Shown in pieces: positions 1-12,708 of a stretch of 64,000 nucleotides of DNA. The notes under the pieces were generated by a model, which saw only the letters and a program-made list of their open reading frames with translations, was not told the DNA's origin and searched no databases. The first letter of the stretch is position 1; each line of letters starts with the position of its first letter. Source of the DNA: Patagioenas fasciata (lineage: Eukaryota > Chordata > Aves > Columbiformes > Columbidae); NCBI RefSeq assembly GCF_037038585.1, contig NW_027288587.1, positions 62,001 to 126,000 on the forward strand, read 5' to 3'. Both the position numbers and the translations under genes were made by a program.

Positions 1-17
1 GTTTAGATTTGGGGTTA

Positions 18-66
18 GGTTTAGATTTGGGGTTAGGTTTAGATTTTAGGTTTAGATTTGGGGTTA
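18..66 (+). repeat. Representative B-A-B stretch with an extra B word
   Basis: B occupies 18-35, A 36-48 and B 49-66, preceded by a B cut by the window edge (1-17). Two adjacent B words form the 49-bp A-B-B repeat that interrupts the 31-bp rhythm throughout the array. The pattern of where the extra B words fall is itself copied in the larger duplications, so it works as a bar code of relatedness between blocks. Confidence 0.95.
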
Positions 67-97
67 GGTTTAGATTTTAGGTTTAGATTTGGGGTTA
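67..97 (+). repeat. Representative 31-bp A-B dimer
   Basis: This is a clean example of the commonest unit: word A at 67-79 followed directly by word B at 80-97, with the next A starting at 98. It holds 15 T, 10 G, 6 A and no C. Stop triplets TAG occur at unit offsets 5, 12, 18 and 30, and the reverse strand has TAA at four offsets. Since 31 leaves remainder 1 on division by 3, every frame is closed within three units. The remaining variants in the array can be described as substitutions in, or extra copies of, these two words. Confidence 0.97.
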
Positions 98-1222
98 GGT
101 TTAGATTTTAGGTTTAGATTTGGGGTTAGGTTTAGATTTTAGGTTTAGATTTGGGGTTAGGTTTAGATTTTAGGTTTAGATTTGGGGTAAGGTTTACATT
201 TGGGGTTAGGTTTAGATTTTAGGTTTAGATTTGGGGTTAGGTTTAGATTTTAGGTTTAGATTTGGGGTTAGGTTTAGATTTGGGGTAAGATTTGGGGTTA
301 GGTTTAGATTTTAGGTTTAGATTTGGGGTTACGTTTAGATTTGGGATTAGGTTTAGATTTTAGGTTTAGATTTGGGGTTAGGTTTAGATTTTAGGTTTAG
401 ATTTGGGGTTAGGTTTAGATTTTAGGTTTAGATTTGGGGTTAGGTTTATATTTTAGGTTTAGATTTGGGGTTAGGTTTAGATTTGGGGTTAGGTTTAGAT
501 TTTAGGTTTAGATTTGGGGTTAGGTTTAGATTTTAGGTTTAGATTTGTGGTTAGGTTTAGATTTGGGGTTAGGTTTAGATTTGCGGTTAGGTTTAGATTT
601 TAGGTTTAGATTTGGGGTTAGGTTTAGATTTTAGGTTTAGATTTTAGGCTTAGATTTGGGGTTAGGTTTAGATTTTAGGTTTAGATTTGGGGTTAGGTTT
701 GGATTTTAGGTTTAGATTTGGGGTTAGGTTTAGATTTGAGGTTTATATTTGGGGTAAGGTTTAGATTTGGGGTTAGGTTTAGATTTTAGGTTTAGATTTG
801 GGGTTAGGTTTAGATTTTAGGTTTAGATTTGGGGTTAGGTTTAGATTTTACGTTTAGATTTGGGGTTAGGTTTAGATTTTAGGTTTAGGTTTGGGGTTAG
901 GTTTAGATTTGGGGTTAGGTTTAGATTTTTGGTTTAGATTTGGGGTTAGGTTTAGATTTTAGGTTTAGATTTGGGGTAAGGTTTAGATTTGGGGTTAGGT
1001 TTAGATTTTAGGTTTAGATTTGGGGTTAGGTTTAGATTTTAGGTTTAGATTTGGGGTTAGGTTTAGATTTGGGGTCAGGTTTAGATTTCAGGTTTAGATT
1101 TGGGGTTAGGTTTAGATTTTAGGTTTAGATTTTAGGTTTAGATTTGGGGTTAGGTTTAGATTTTAGGTTTAGATTTGGGGTTAGGTTTAGATTTGGGGTT
1201 AGGTTTAGATTTTAGGTTTAGA

Positions 1223-1229
1223 TTTAGGG
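1223..1229 (+). repeat. Canonical plant-type telomere heptamer TTTAGGG
   Basis: An isolated TTTAGGG produced by a T-to-A or shortened B junction. I found only four in the window, at 1,223, 6,299, 25,758 and 30,303. They fall into two pairs exactly one duplication apart (5,076 and 4,545 bp), so they are two chance variants that were copied and do not represent telomere tracts. Confidence 0.75.
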
Positions 1230-1680
1230 TTAGGTTTAGATTTGGGGTTAGGTTTAGATTTTAGGTTTAGATTTGGGGTTAGGTTTAGATTTTAGGTTTA
1301 GATTTTAGGTTTAGATTTGGGGTTAGGTTTAGATTTTAGGTTTAGATTTGGGGTTAGGTTTAGATTTTAGGTTTATATTTGGGGTAAGGTTTAGATTTGG
1401 GATTAGGTTTAGATTTTAGGTTTAGGTTTGGGGTTAGGTTTAGATTTGGGGTTAGGTTTAGATTTTTGGTTTAGATTTGGGGTTTGGTTTAGATTTTAGG
1501 TTTAGATATGGGGTTAGGTTTAGATTTGGGGTTAGGTTTAGATTTTTGGTTTAGATTTGGGGTTAGTTTTAGATTTGGGGTTAGGTTTAGTTTTTAGGTT
1601 TAGATTTGGGGTTAGGTTTAGATTTTAGGTTTAGATTTGGGGTTAGGTTTAGATTTGGGGTTAGGTTTAGATTTGGGGTT

Positions 1681-2036
1681 AGGTTTAGATTTTAGGTTTA
1701 GATTTGGGGTTAGGTTTAGATTTTAGGTTTAGATTTGGGGTTAGTTTTACATTTGGGGTTAAGTTTAGATTTTAGGTTTAGATTTGGGGTTAGGTTTAGA
1801 TTTTAGGTTTAGATTTGGGGTTAGGTTTAGATTTTAGGTTTAGATTTGGGGTTAGGTTTAGATTTTAGGTTTAGATTTGGGGTAAGGTTTACATTTGGGG
1901 TTAGGTTTAGATTTTAGGTTTAGATTTGGGGTTAGGTTTAGATTTTAGGTTTAGATTTGGGGTTAGGTTTAGATTTGGGGTAAGATTTGGGGTTAGGTTT
2001 AGATTTTAGGTTTAGATTTGGGGTTACGTTTAGATT
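1681..2036 (+). repeat. Local duplication, copy 1 (offset 634 bp)
   Basis: The stretch is repeated 634 bp downstream: GGGGTAAGGTTTACA at 1,879 and 2,513, GGGGTAAGATTT at 1,977 and 2,611, GGGGTTACG at 2,020 and 2,654. Two substitutions mark this copy near 1,741-1,762 (GTTTTACATTT and TTAAGTTTAG, where the other copy has GTTTTAGATTT and TTAGGTTTAG). The same arrangement is carried into the 5,076-bp duplicate, so this local event is older than the larger one. Confidence 0.82.
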
Positions 2037-2314
2037 TTAGGTTTATATTTGGGGTAAGGTTTAGATTTGGGATTAGGTTTAGATTTTAGGTTTAGGTTTG
2101 GGGTTAGGTTTAGATTTTTGGTTTAGATTTGGGGTTAGGTTTAGATTTTAGGTTTAGATATGGGGTTAGGTTTAGATTTGGGGTTAGGTTTAGATTTTTG
2201 GTTTAGATTTGGGGTTAGTTTTAGATTTGGGGTTAGGTTTAGTTTTTAGGTTTAGATTTGGGGTTAGGTTTAGATTTTAGGTTTAGATTTGGGGTTAGGT
2301 TTAGATTTGGGGTT

Positions 2315-2670
2315 AGGTTTAGATTTTAGGTTTAGATTTGGGGTTAGGTTTAGATTTTAGGTTTAGATTTGGGGTTAGTTTTAGATTTGGGGTTAGGTTT
2401 AGATTTTAGGTTTAGATTTGGGGTTAGGTTTAGATTTTAGGTTTAGATTTGGGGTTAGGTTTAGATTTTAGGTTTAGATTTGGGGTTAGGTTTAGATTTT
2501 AGGTTTAGATTTGGGGTAAGGTTTACATTTGGGGTTAGGTTTAGATTTTAGGTTTAGATTTGGGGTTAGGTTTAGATTTTAGGTTTAGATTTGGGGTTAG
2601 GTTTAGATTTGGGGTAAGATTTGGGGTTAGGTTTAGATTTTAGGTTTAGATTTGGGGTTACGTTTAGATT
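2315..2670 (+). repeat. Local duplication, copy 2 (offset 634 bp)
   Basis: Partner of 1,681-2,036, matching over about 356 bp with two substitutions seen. After 2,670 the two diverge: copy 1 passes into an A word with GTTTATATTT, while this copy continues with a B word. Confidence 0.82.
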
Positions 2671-3209
2671 TGGGGTTAGGTTTAGATTTTAGGTTTAGAT
2701 TTGGGGTTAGGTTTAGATTTTAGGTTTAGATTTGGGATTAGGTTTAGATTTTAGGTTTATATTTGGGGTAAGGTTTAGATTTGGGGTTAGGTTTAGATTT
2801 TAGGTTTAGATTTGGGGTTAGGTTTAGATTTTAGGTTTAGATTTGGGGTTAGGTTTAGATTTTAGGTTTAGATTTGGGGTTAGGTTTAGATTTTAGGTTT
2901 AGATTTGGGGTTAGGTTTAGATTTTAGGTTTAGATTTGGGGTAAGGTTTAGATTTGGGGTTAGGTTTAGATTTTAGGTTTAGATTTGGAGTTAGGTTTAG
3001 ATTTTGGGTTAGGTTTAGATTTTAGGTTTAGATTTGGGGTTAGGTTTAGATTTGAGGTTTAGATTTTAGGTTTAGATTTGGGGTTAGGTTTAGATTTTAG
3101 GTTTAGATTTGGGGTTAGGTTTAGATTTGGGGTTAGGTTTAGATTTTAGGTTTAGATTTGGGGTTAGGTTTAGATTTTAGGTTTAGATTTGGGGTTAGGT
3201 TTAGATTTT

Positions 3210-4630
3210 AGGTTTAGATTTGGGTTTAGGTTTAGATTTTAGGTTTAGATTTGGGGTTAGGTTTAGATTTGGGGTTAGGTTTAGATTTTAGGTTTAGATT
3301 TGGGGTTAGGTTTAGATTTTAGGTTTAGATTTGGGGTTAGGTTTAGATTTTAGGTTTAGATTTGGGTTTAGGTTTAGATTTTAGGTTTAGATTTGGGGTT
3401 AGGTTTAAATTTGGGGTTAGGTTTAGATTTTAGGTTTAGATTTGGGGTTAGGTTATATTTGGGGTTAGGTTCAGATTTTAGGTTTAGATTTGGGGTTAGG
3501 TTTAGATTTGGGGTTAGGTTTAGATTTTAGGTTTAGATTTGGGGTTAGGTTTAGATTTTAGGTTTAGATTTGGGGTTAGGTTTAGATTTGGGGTTAGGTT
3601 TAGATTTTAGGTTTAGATTTGGGGTTAGGTGTAGATTTTAGGTTTAGATTTGGGGTTAGGTTTAGATTTTAGGTTTAGATTTGGGGTTAGGGTTAGATTT
3701 TAGGTTTATATTTGGGGTAAGGTTTAGATTTGGGGTTAGGTTTAGATTTTAGGTTTAGATTTGGGGTTAGGTTTAGATTTGGGGTTAGGTTTAGATTTTA
3801 GGTTTAGATTTGGGGTTAGGTTTAGATTTTAGGTTTAGATTTGGGGTTAGGTTTAGACTTGGGGTTAGGTTTAGATTTTAGGTTTAGATTTGGGGTTAGG
3901 TTTAGATTTTAGGTTTAGATTTGGGGTTAGGTTTAGATTTGGGGTTAGGTTTAGATTTTAGGTTTATATTTGGGGTTAGGTTTAGATTTGGGGTTAGGTT
4001 TAGATTTTAGGTTTAGATTTGGGGTTAGGTTTAGATTTAAGGTTTAGATTTGGGGTAAGGTTTAGATTTGGGGTTAGGTTTAGATTTGGGGTTAGGTTTA
4101 GATTTTAGGTTTAGATTTGGGGTTAGGTTTAGATTTTAGGTTTAGATTTGGGGTTAGGTTTAGATTTGGGGTTAGCTTTAGATTTTAGGTTTAGATTTGG
4201 GGTTAGGTTTAGATTTGGGGTTAGGTTTAGATTTTAGGTTTAGATTTGGGGTTAGGTTTAGATTTTAGGTTTAGATTTGGGGTTAGGTGTAGATTTTAGG
4301 TTTAGATTTGGGGTTAGGTTTAGATTTTAGGTTTAGATTTGGGGTAAGGTTTAGATTTGGGGTTAGGTTTAGATTTTAGGTTTAGATTTGGGGTTAGGTT
4401 TAGATTTTAGGTTTAGATTTGGGGTTAGGTTTAGATTTGGGGTCAGGTTTAGATTTCAGGTTTAGATTTGGGGTTAATTTTAGATTTTAGGTTTAGATTT
4501 TAGGTTTAGATTTGGGGTTAGGTTTAGATTTTAGGTTTAGATTTGGGGTTAGGTTTAGATTTTAGGTTTAGATTTGGGGTAAGGTTTACATTTGGGGTTA
4601 GGTTTAGATTTTAGGTTTAGATTTGGGTTT
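3210..4630 (+). repeat. Block Y marker series, first occurrence
   Basis: This stretch carries an ordered set of variant units called block Y here: GGGTTTAGG (about 3,222 and 3,364), GGTTATATTT (3,451), GGTTCAG (3,470), GGTGTAG (3,629), GGGTTAGATTTTAGG, GTTTAGACTT (3,855), TTTAAGG (4,037), TTAGCTTTAG (4,173), GGGGTCAGG followed by TTTCAGG (about 4,440) and GGTTAATTTTAG (about 4,473). The same order returns at about 10.99-12.2 kb, 13.96-15.2 kb, partly at 16.7-17.7, 20.2-21.1, 49.4, 51.4, 53.3, 59.2 and 63.4 kb. No function is evident. Confidence 0.8.
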
Positions 4631-5076
4631 AGGTTTAGATTTGGGGTTAGGTTTAGATTTTAGGTTTAGATTTGGGGTTAGGTTTAGATTTGGGGTTAGG
4701 TTTAGATTTTAGGTTTAGATTTGGGGTTAGGTTTAGATTTTAGGTTTAGATTTTAGGTTTAGATTTGGGGTTAGGTTTAGATTTTAGGTTTAGATTTGGG
4801 GTTAGGTTTAGATTTTAGGTTTATATTTGGGGTAAGGTTTAGATTTGGGATTAGGTTTAGATTTTAGGTTTAGGTTTGGGGTTAGGTTTAGATTTGGGGT
4901 TAGGTTTATATTTTTGGTTTAGATTTGGGGTTAGGTTTAGATTTTAGGTTTAGATATGGGGTTAGGTTTAGATTTGGGGTTAGGTTTAGATTTTTGGTTT
5001 AGATTTGGGGTTAGTTTTAGATTTGGGGTTAGGTTTAGTTTTTAGGTTTAGATTTGGGGTTAGGTTTAGATTTTAG

Positions 5077-7440
5077 GTTTAGATTTGGGGTTAGGTTTAG
5101 ATTTGGGGTTAGGTTTAGATTTTAGGTTTAGATTTGGGGTTAGGTTTAGATTTTAGGTTTAGATTTGGGGTTAGGTTTAGATTTTAGGTTTAGATTTGGG
5201 GTTAGGTTTAGATTTTAGGTTTAGATTTGGGGTTAGGTTTAGATTTTAGGTTTAGATTTGGGGTAAGGTTTACATTTGGGGTTAGGTTTAGATTTTAGGT
5301 TTAGATTTGGGGTTAGGTTTAGATTTTAGGTTTAGATTTGGGGTTAGGTTTAGATTTGGGGTAAGATTTGGGGTTAGGTTTAGATTTTAGGTTTAGATTT
5401 GGGGTTACGTTTAGATTTGGGATTAGGTTTAGATTTTAGGTTTAGATTTGGGGTTAGGTTTAGATTTTAGGTTTAGATTTGGGGTTAGGTTTAGATTTTA
5501 GGTTTAGATTTGGGGTTAGGTTTATATTTTAGGTTTAGATTTGGGGTTAGGTTTAGATTTGGGGTTAGGTTTAGATTTTAGGTTTAGATTTGGGGTTAGG
5601 TTTAGATTTTAGGTTTAGATTTGTGGTTAGGTTTAGATTTGGGGTTAGGTTTAGATTTGCGGTTAGGTTTAGATTTTAGGTTTAGATTTGGGGTTAGGTT
5701 TAGATTTTAGGTTTAGATTTTAGGCTTAGATTTGGGGTTAGGTTTAGATTTTAGGTTTAGATTTGGGGTTAGGTTTGGATTTTAGGTTTAGATTTGGGGT
5801 TAGGTTTAGATTTGAGGTTTATATTTGGGGTAAGGTTTAGATTTGGGGTTAGGTTTAGATTTTAGGTTTAGATTTGGGGTTAGGTTTAGATTTTAGGTTT
5901 AGATTTGGGGTTAGGTTTAGATTTTACGTTTAGATTTGGGGTTAGGTTTAGATTTTAGGTTTAGGTTTGGGGTTAGGTTTAGATTTGGGGTTAGGTTTAG
6001 ATTTTTGGTTTAGATTTGGGGTTAGGTTTAGATTTTAGGTTTAGATTTGGGGTAAGGTTTAGATTTGGGGTTAGGTTTAGATTTTAGGTTTAGATTTGGG
6101 GTTAGGTTTAGATTTTAGGTTTAGATTTGGGGTTAGGTTTAGATTTGGGGTCAGGTTTAGATTTCAGGTTTAGATTTGGGGTTAGGTTTAGATTTTAGGT
6201 TTAGATTTTAGGTTTAGATTTGGGGTTAGGTTTAGATTTTAGGTTTAGATTTGGGGTTAGGTTTAGATTTGGGGTTAGGTTTAGATTTTAGGTTTAGATT
6301 TAGGGTTAGGTTTAGATTTGGGGTTAGGTTTAGATTTTAGGTTTAGATTTGGGGTTAGGTTTAGATTTTAGGTTTAGATTTTAGGTTTAGATTTGGGGTT
6401 AGGTTTAGATTTTAGGTTTAGATTTGGGGTTAGGTTTAGATTTTAGGTTTATATTTGGGGTAAGGTTTAGATTTGGGATTAGGTTTAGATTTTAGGTTTA
6501 GGTTTGGGGTTAGGTTTAGATTTGGGGTTAGGTTTAGATTTTTGGTTTAGATTTGGGGTTTGGTTTAGATTTTAGGTTTAGATATGGGGTTAGGTTTAGA
6601 TTTGGGGTTAGGTTTAGATTTTTGGTTTAGATTTGGGGTTAGTTTTAGATTTGGGGTTAGGTTTAGTTTTTAGGTTTAGATTTGGGGTTAGGTTTAGATT
6701 TTAGGTTTAGATTTGGGGTTAGGTTTAGATTTGGGGTTAGGTTTAGATTTGGGGTTAGGTTTAGATTTTAGGTTTAGATTTGGGGTTAGGTTTAGATTTT
6801 AGGTTTAGATTTGGGGTTAGTTTTACATTTGGGGTTAAGTTTAGATTTTAGGTTTAGATTTGGGGTTAGGTTTAGATTTTAGGTTTAGATTTGGGGTTAG
6901 GTTTAGATTTTAGGTTTAGATTTGGGGTTAGGTTTAGATTTTAGGTTTAGATTTGGGGTAAGGTTTACATTTGGGGTTAGGTTTAGATTTTAGGTTTAGA
7001 TTTGGGGTTAGGTTTAGATTTTAGGTTTAGATTTGGGGTTAGGTTTAGATTTGGGGTAAGATTTGGGGTTAGGTTTAGATTTTAGGTTTAGATTTGGGGT
7101 TACGTTTAGATTTTAGGTTTATATTTGGGGTAAGGTTTAGATTTGGGATTAGGTTTAGATTTTAGGTTTAGGTTTGGGGTTAGGTTTAGATTTGGGGTTA
7201 GGTTTAGATTTTTGGTTTAGATTTGGGGTTAGGTTTAGATTTTAGGTTTAGATATGGGGTTAGGTTTAGATTTGGGGTTAGGTTTAGATTTTTGGTTTAG
7301 ATATGGGGTTAGTTTTAGATTTGGGGTTAGGTTTAGTTTTTAGGTTTAGATTTGGGGTTAGGTTTAGATTTTAGGTTTAGATTTGGGGTTAGGTTTAGAT
7401 TTGGGGTTAGGTTTAGATTTTAGGTTTAGATTTGGGGTTA
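5077..7440 (+). repeat. Duplicated block, copy 2 (offset 5,076 bp)
   Basis: Second copy of the block starting at base 1. It contains the same order of variant units: GTTTACATTT, GGGGTAAGATTT, GGTTACG, GGGATTAGG, TTTGCGG and TTTTAGGCTTAG. It differs by an extra B word near 7,194 and by at least one substitution (a GATATGG in place of GATTTGG at about 7,300). Because identity extends to base 1 of the window, the left breakpoint of the pair cannot be placed. Confidence 0.9.
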
Positions 7441-9739
7441 GGTTTAGATTTGGGGTTAGGTTTAGATTTTAGGTTTAGATTTGGGGTTAGGTTTAGATTT
7501 TAGGTTTAGATTTGGGGTTAGGTTTAGATTTTAGGTTTAGATTTGGGGTTAGGTTTAGATTTTAGGTTTAGATTTGGGGTTAGGTTTAGATTTTAGGTTT
7601 AGATTTGGGGTTAGGTTTAGATTTGGGGTAAGATTTGGGGTTAGGTTTAGATTTTAGGTTTAGATTTGGGGTTACGTTTAGATTTGGGGTTAGGTTTAGA
7701 TTTTAGGTTTAGATTTGGGGTTAGGTTTAGATTTTAGGTTTAGATTTGGGATTAGGTTTAGATTTGAGGTTTATATTTGGGGTAAGGTTTAGATTTGGGG
7801 TTAGGTTTAGATTTTAGGTTTAGATTTGGGGTTAGGTTTAGATTTTAGGTTTAGATTTGGGGTTAGGTTTAGATTTTAGGTTTAGATTTGGGGTTAGGTT
7901 TAGATTTTAGGTTTAGATTTGGGGTTAGGTTTAGATTTGGGGTTAGGTTTAGATTTTAGGTTTAGATTTGGGGTTAGGTTTAGATTTTAGGTTTAGATTT
8001 GGGGTTAGGTTTAGATTTGGGGTTAGTTTTAGATTTGCGGTTAGGTTCAGATTTTAGGTTTAGATTTGGGGTTAGGTTTAGATTTTAGGTTTAGATTTTA
8101 GGCTTAGATTTGGGGTTAGGTTTAGATTTTAGGTTTAGATTTGGGGTTAGGTTTGGATTTTAGGTTTAGATTTGTGGTTAGGTTTAGATTTGAGGTTTAT
8201 ATTTGGGGTAAGGTTTAGATTTGGGGTTAGGTTTAGATTTTAGGTTTAGATTTGGGGTTAGGTTTAGATTTTAGGTTTAGATTTGGGGTTAGGTTTAGAT
8301 TTTAGGTTTAGGTTTGGGGTTAGGTTTAGATTTGGGGTTAGGTTTAGATTTTTGGTTTAGATTTGGGGTTAGGTTTAGATTTTAGGTTTAGATTTGGGGT
8401 AAGGTTTAGATTTGGGGTTAGGTTTAGATTTTAGGTTTAGATTTGGGGTTAGGTTTAGATTTTAGGTTTAGATTTGGGGTTAGGTTTAGATTTGGGGTCA
8501 GGTTTAGATTTCAGGTTTAGATTTGGGGTTAGGTTTAGATTTTAGGTTTAGATTTTAAGTTTAGATTTGGGGTTAGGTTTAGATTTTAGGTTTAGATTTG
8601 GGGTTAGGTTTAGATTTTAGGTTTAGATTTGGGGTTAGGTTTAGATTTGGGGTTAGGTTTAGATTTTAGGTTTAGATTTGGGGTTAGGTTTAGATTTGGG
8701 GTTAGGTTTAGATTTTAGGTTTAGATTTGGGGTTAGGTTTAGATTTTAGGTTTAGATTTTAGGTTTAGATTTGGGGTTAGGTTTAGATTTTAGGTTTAGA
8801 TTTGGGGTTAGGTTTAGATTTTAGGTTTATATTTGGGGTAAGGTTTAGATTTGGGATTAGGTTTAGATTTTAGGTTTAGGTTTGGGGTTAGGTTTAGATT
8901 TGGGGTTAGGTTTAGATTTTTGGTTTAGATTTGGGGTTAGGTTTAGATTTGGGGTTAGGTTTAGTTTTTAGGTTTAGATTTGGGGTTAGGTTTAGATTTT
9001 AGGTTTAGATTTGGGGTTAGGTTTAGATTTGGGGTAAGATTTGGGGTTAGGTTTAGATGTGGGGTTAGGTTTAGATTTTAGGTTTAGATATGGGGTTAGG
9101 TTTAGATTTGGGGTTAGGTTTAGTTTTTAGGTTTAGATTTGGGGTTAGGTTTAGATTTTAGGTTTAGATTTGGGGTTAGGTTTAGATTTGGGGTTAGGTT
9201 TAGATTTTAGGTTTAGATTTGGGGTTAGGTTTAGATTTTTGGTTTATATTTGGGGTTAGTTTTAGATTTGGGGTTAGGTTTAGATTTTAGGTTTAGATTT
9301 GGGGTTAGGTTTAGATTTTAGGTTTAGATTTGGGGTTAGGTTTAGATTTTAGGTTTAGATTTGGGGTAAGGTTTACATTTGGGGTTAGGTTTAGATTTTA
9401 GGTTTAGATTTGGGGTTAGGTTTAGATTTTAGGTTTAGATTTGGGGTTAGGTTTAGATTTGGGGTAAGATTTGGGGTTAGGTTTAGATTTTAGGTTTAGA
9501 TTTGGGGTTACGTTTAGATTTGGGGTTAGGTTTAGATTTTAGGTTTAGATTTGGGGTTAGGTTTAGATTTTAGGTTTAGATTTGGGATTAGGTTTAGATT
9601 TTAGGTTTATATTTGGGGTAAGGTTTAGATTTGAGGTTAGGTTTAGATTTTAGGTTTAGATTTGGGGTTAGGTTTAGATTTTAGGTTTAGATTTGGGGTT
9701 ACGTTTAGATTTTAGGTTTAGATTTGGGGTTAGGTTTAT

Positions 9740-12708
9740 ATTTTAGGTTTAGATTTGGGGTTAGGTTTAGATTTGGTGTTAGGTTTAGATTTTTGGTTTA
9801 GATTTGGGGTTAGGTTTAGATTTGGGGTTAGGTTTAGATTTTAGGTTTAGATTTGGGGTTAGGTTTAGATTTGGGGTTTAGATTTGCGGTTAGGTTTAGA
9901 TTTTAGGTTTAGATTTGGGGTTAGGTTTAGATTTTAGGTTTAGATTTTAGGCTTAGATTTGGGGTTAGGTTTAGATTTTTGGTTTAGATTTGGGGTTAGG
10001 TTTGGATTTTAGGTTTAGATTTGGGGTTAGGTTTAGATTTGAGGTTTATATTTGGGGTAAGGTTTAGATTTGGGGTTAGGTTTAGATTTTAGGTTTAGAT
10101 TTGGGGTTAGGTTTAGATTTTAGATTTAGATTTGGGGTTAGGTTTAGACTTGGGGTTAGGTTTAGATTTTAGGTTTAGATTTGGGGTTAGGTTTAGATTT
10201 TAGGTTTAGATTTGGGGTTAGGGTTAGATTTGGGTTAGGTTTAGATTTTTGGTTTAGATTTGGGGTTAGGTTTAGATTTGGGGTTAGGTTTAGATTTTAG
10301 GTTTAGATTTGGGGTTAGGTTTAGATTTGGGGTTAGGTTTAGATTTTAGGTTTAGATTTGGGGTTAGGTTTAGATTTTAGGTTTAGATTTTAGGTTTAGA
10401 TTTGGGGTTAGGTTTAGATTTTAGGTTTAGATTTGGGGTTAGGTTTAGATTTTAGGTTTATATTTGGGGTTAGGTTTAGATTTGGGGTTAGGTTTAGATT
10501 TTAGGTTTAGGTTTGGGGTTAGGTTTAGATTTGGGGTTAGGTTTAGATTTTTGGTTTAGATTTGGGGTTAGGTTTAGATTTTAGGTTTAGATATGGGGTT
10601 AGGTTTAGATTTGGGGTTAGGTTTAGATTTTAGGTTTAGTTTTGGGGTTAGGTTTAGACTTGGGGTTAGGTTTAGATTTTAGGTTTAGATTTGGGGTTAG
10701 GTTTAGATTTTAGGTTTAGATTTGGGGTTAGGTTTAGATTTTAGGTTTAGATTTGGGGTTAGGTTTAGATTTTAGGTTTATATTTGGGGTAAGTTTTAGA
10801 TTTGGGGTTAGGTTTAGATTTTAGGTTTAGATTTGGGGTTAGGTTTAGATTTTAGGTTTAGATTTGGGGTTAGGTTTAGATTTTAGGTTTATATTTGGGG
10901 TAAGGTTTAGATTTGGGGTTAGGTTTAGATTTTAGGTTTAGATTTGGGGTTAGGTTTAGATTTTAGGTTTAGATTTGGGGTTAGGTTTAGATTTTAGGTT
11001 TAGATTTGGGTTTAGGTTTAGATTTTAGGTTTAGATTTGGGGTTAGGTTTAGATTTGGGGTTAGGTTTAGATTTTAGGTTTAGATTTGGGGTTAGGTTAT
11101 ATTTGGGGTTAGGTTCAGATTTTAGGTTTAGATTTGGGGTTAGGTTTAGATTTGGGGTTAGGTTTAGATTTTAGGTTTAGATTTGGGGTTAGGTTTAGAT
11201 TTTAGGTTTAGATTTGGGGTTAGGTTTAGATTTGGGGTTAGGTTTAGATTTTAGGTTTAGATTTGGGGTTAGGTGTAGATTTTAGGTTTATATTTGGGGT
11301 TAGGTTTAGATTTTAGGTTTAGATTTGGGGTTAGGGTTAGATTTTAGGTTTATATTTGGGGTTAGGTTTAGATTTGGGGTTAGGTTTAGATTTTAGGTTT
11401 AGATTTGGGGTTAGGTTTAGATTTGGGGTTAGGTTTAGATTTTAGGTTTAGATTTGGGGTTAGGTTTAGATTTTAGGTTTACATTTGGGGTTAGGTTTAG
11501 ACTTGGGGTTAGGTTTAGATTTTAGGTTTAGATTTGGGGTTAGGTTTAGATTTTAGGTTTAGATTTGGGGTTAGGTTTAGATTTTAGGTTTAGATTTGGG
11601 GTTAGGTTTAGATTTGGGGTTAGGTTTAGATTTTAGGTTTAGATTTGGGGTTAGGTTTAGATTTTAGGTTTAGATTTGGGGTTAGGTTTAGATTTAAGGT
11701 TTAGATTTGGGGTAAGGTTTAGATTTGGGGTTAGGTTTAGATTTGGGGTTAGGTTTAGATTTTAGGTTTAGATTTGGGGTTAGGTTTAGATTTTAGGTTT
11801 AGATTTGGGGTTAGGTTTATATTTTAGGTTTAGATTTGGGGTTAGCTTTAGATTTTAGGTTTAGATTTGGGGTTAGGTTTAGATTTGGGGTTAGGTTTAG
11901 ATTTTAGGTTTAGATTTGGGGTTAGGTTTAGATTTTAGGTTTAGATTTGGGGTTAGGTGTAGATTTTAGGTTTAGATTTGGGGTTAGGTTTAGATTTTAG
12001 GTTTAGATTTGGGGTAAGGTTTAGATTTGGGGTTAGGTTTAGATTTTAGGTTTAGATTTGGGGTTAGGTTTAGATTTTAGGTTTAGATTTGGGGTTAGGT
12101 TTAGATTTGGGGTCAGGTTTAGATTTCAGGTTTAGATTTGGGGTTAATTTTAGATTTTAGGTTTAGATTTTAGGTTTAGATTTGGGGTTAGGTTTAGATT
12201 TTAGGTTTAGATTTGGGGTTAGGTTTAGATTTTAGGTTTAGATTTGGGGTTAGGTTTAGATTTTAGGTTTATATTTGGGGTAAGGTTTAGATTTGGGATT
12301 AGGTTTAGATTTTAGGTTTAGGTTTGGGGTTAGGTTTAGATTTGGGGTTAGGTTTAGATTTTTGGTTTAGATTTGGGGTTAGGTTTAGATTTTAGGTTTA
12401 GATATGGGGTTAGGTTTAGATTTGGGGTTAGGTTTAGATTTTTGGTTTAGATTTGGGGTTAGTTTTAGATTTGGGGTTAGGTTTAGCTTTTAGGTTTAGA
12501 TTTGGTGTTAGGTTTAGATTTTAGGTTTAGATTTGGGGTTAGGTTTAGATTTGGGGTTAGGTTTAGATTTTAGGTTTAGATTTGGGGTTAGGTTTAGATT
12601 TGGGGTTAGGTTTAGATTTTAGGTTTAGATTTGGGGTTAGGTTTAGATTTTAGGTTTAGATTTGGGGTTAGGTTTAGATTTTAGGTTTAGATTTGGGGTT
12701 AGGTTTAG
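9740..12708 (+). repeat. 2,969-bp tandem duplication, copy 1
   Basis: Copy 1 of a 2,969-bp unit lying head to tail with copy 2. Markers GGTGTTAGG (9,775 and 12,744), GGGGTTTAGATTTGCGG (9,873 and 12,842), GGTTATATTT (11,095 and 14,064) and TTTAGCTTTT (12,482 and 15,451) are each exactly 2,969 bp apart. The unit joins one block X core (TTTTAGGCTTAG near 9,950) with a full block Y. I saw no length difference between copies, which suggests a recent event. The breakpoint is set by a substitution near 9,739 and is accurate only to a few tens of bases. Confidence 0.9.

Larger units (their letters stand above)
1..2350 (+). repeat. Duplicated block, copy 1 (offset 5,076 bp)
   Basis: Base 1 aligns with base 5,077. 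Markers GGGGTAAGGTTTACA (184 and 5,260), GGGGTAAGATTT (282 and 5,358), the rare TTTAGGG (1,223 and 6,299) and GGGGTTACG (2,020 and 7,096) all sit exactly 5,076 bp apart. At 2,117 the second copy gains one 18-bp B word, after which the offset is 5,094 until about 2,350. Further downstream the two regions resemble each other again at offset 5,014 (2,611 with 7,625; 2,734 with 7,748). The true left end lies outside the window. Confidence 0.9.
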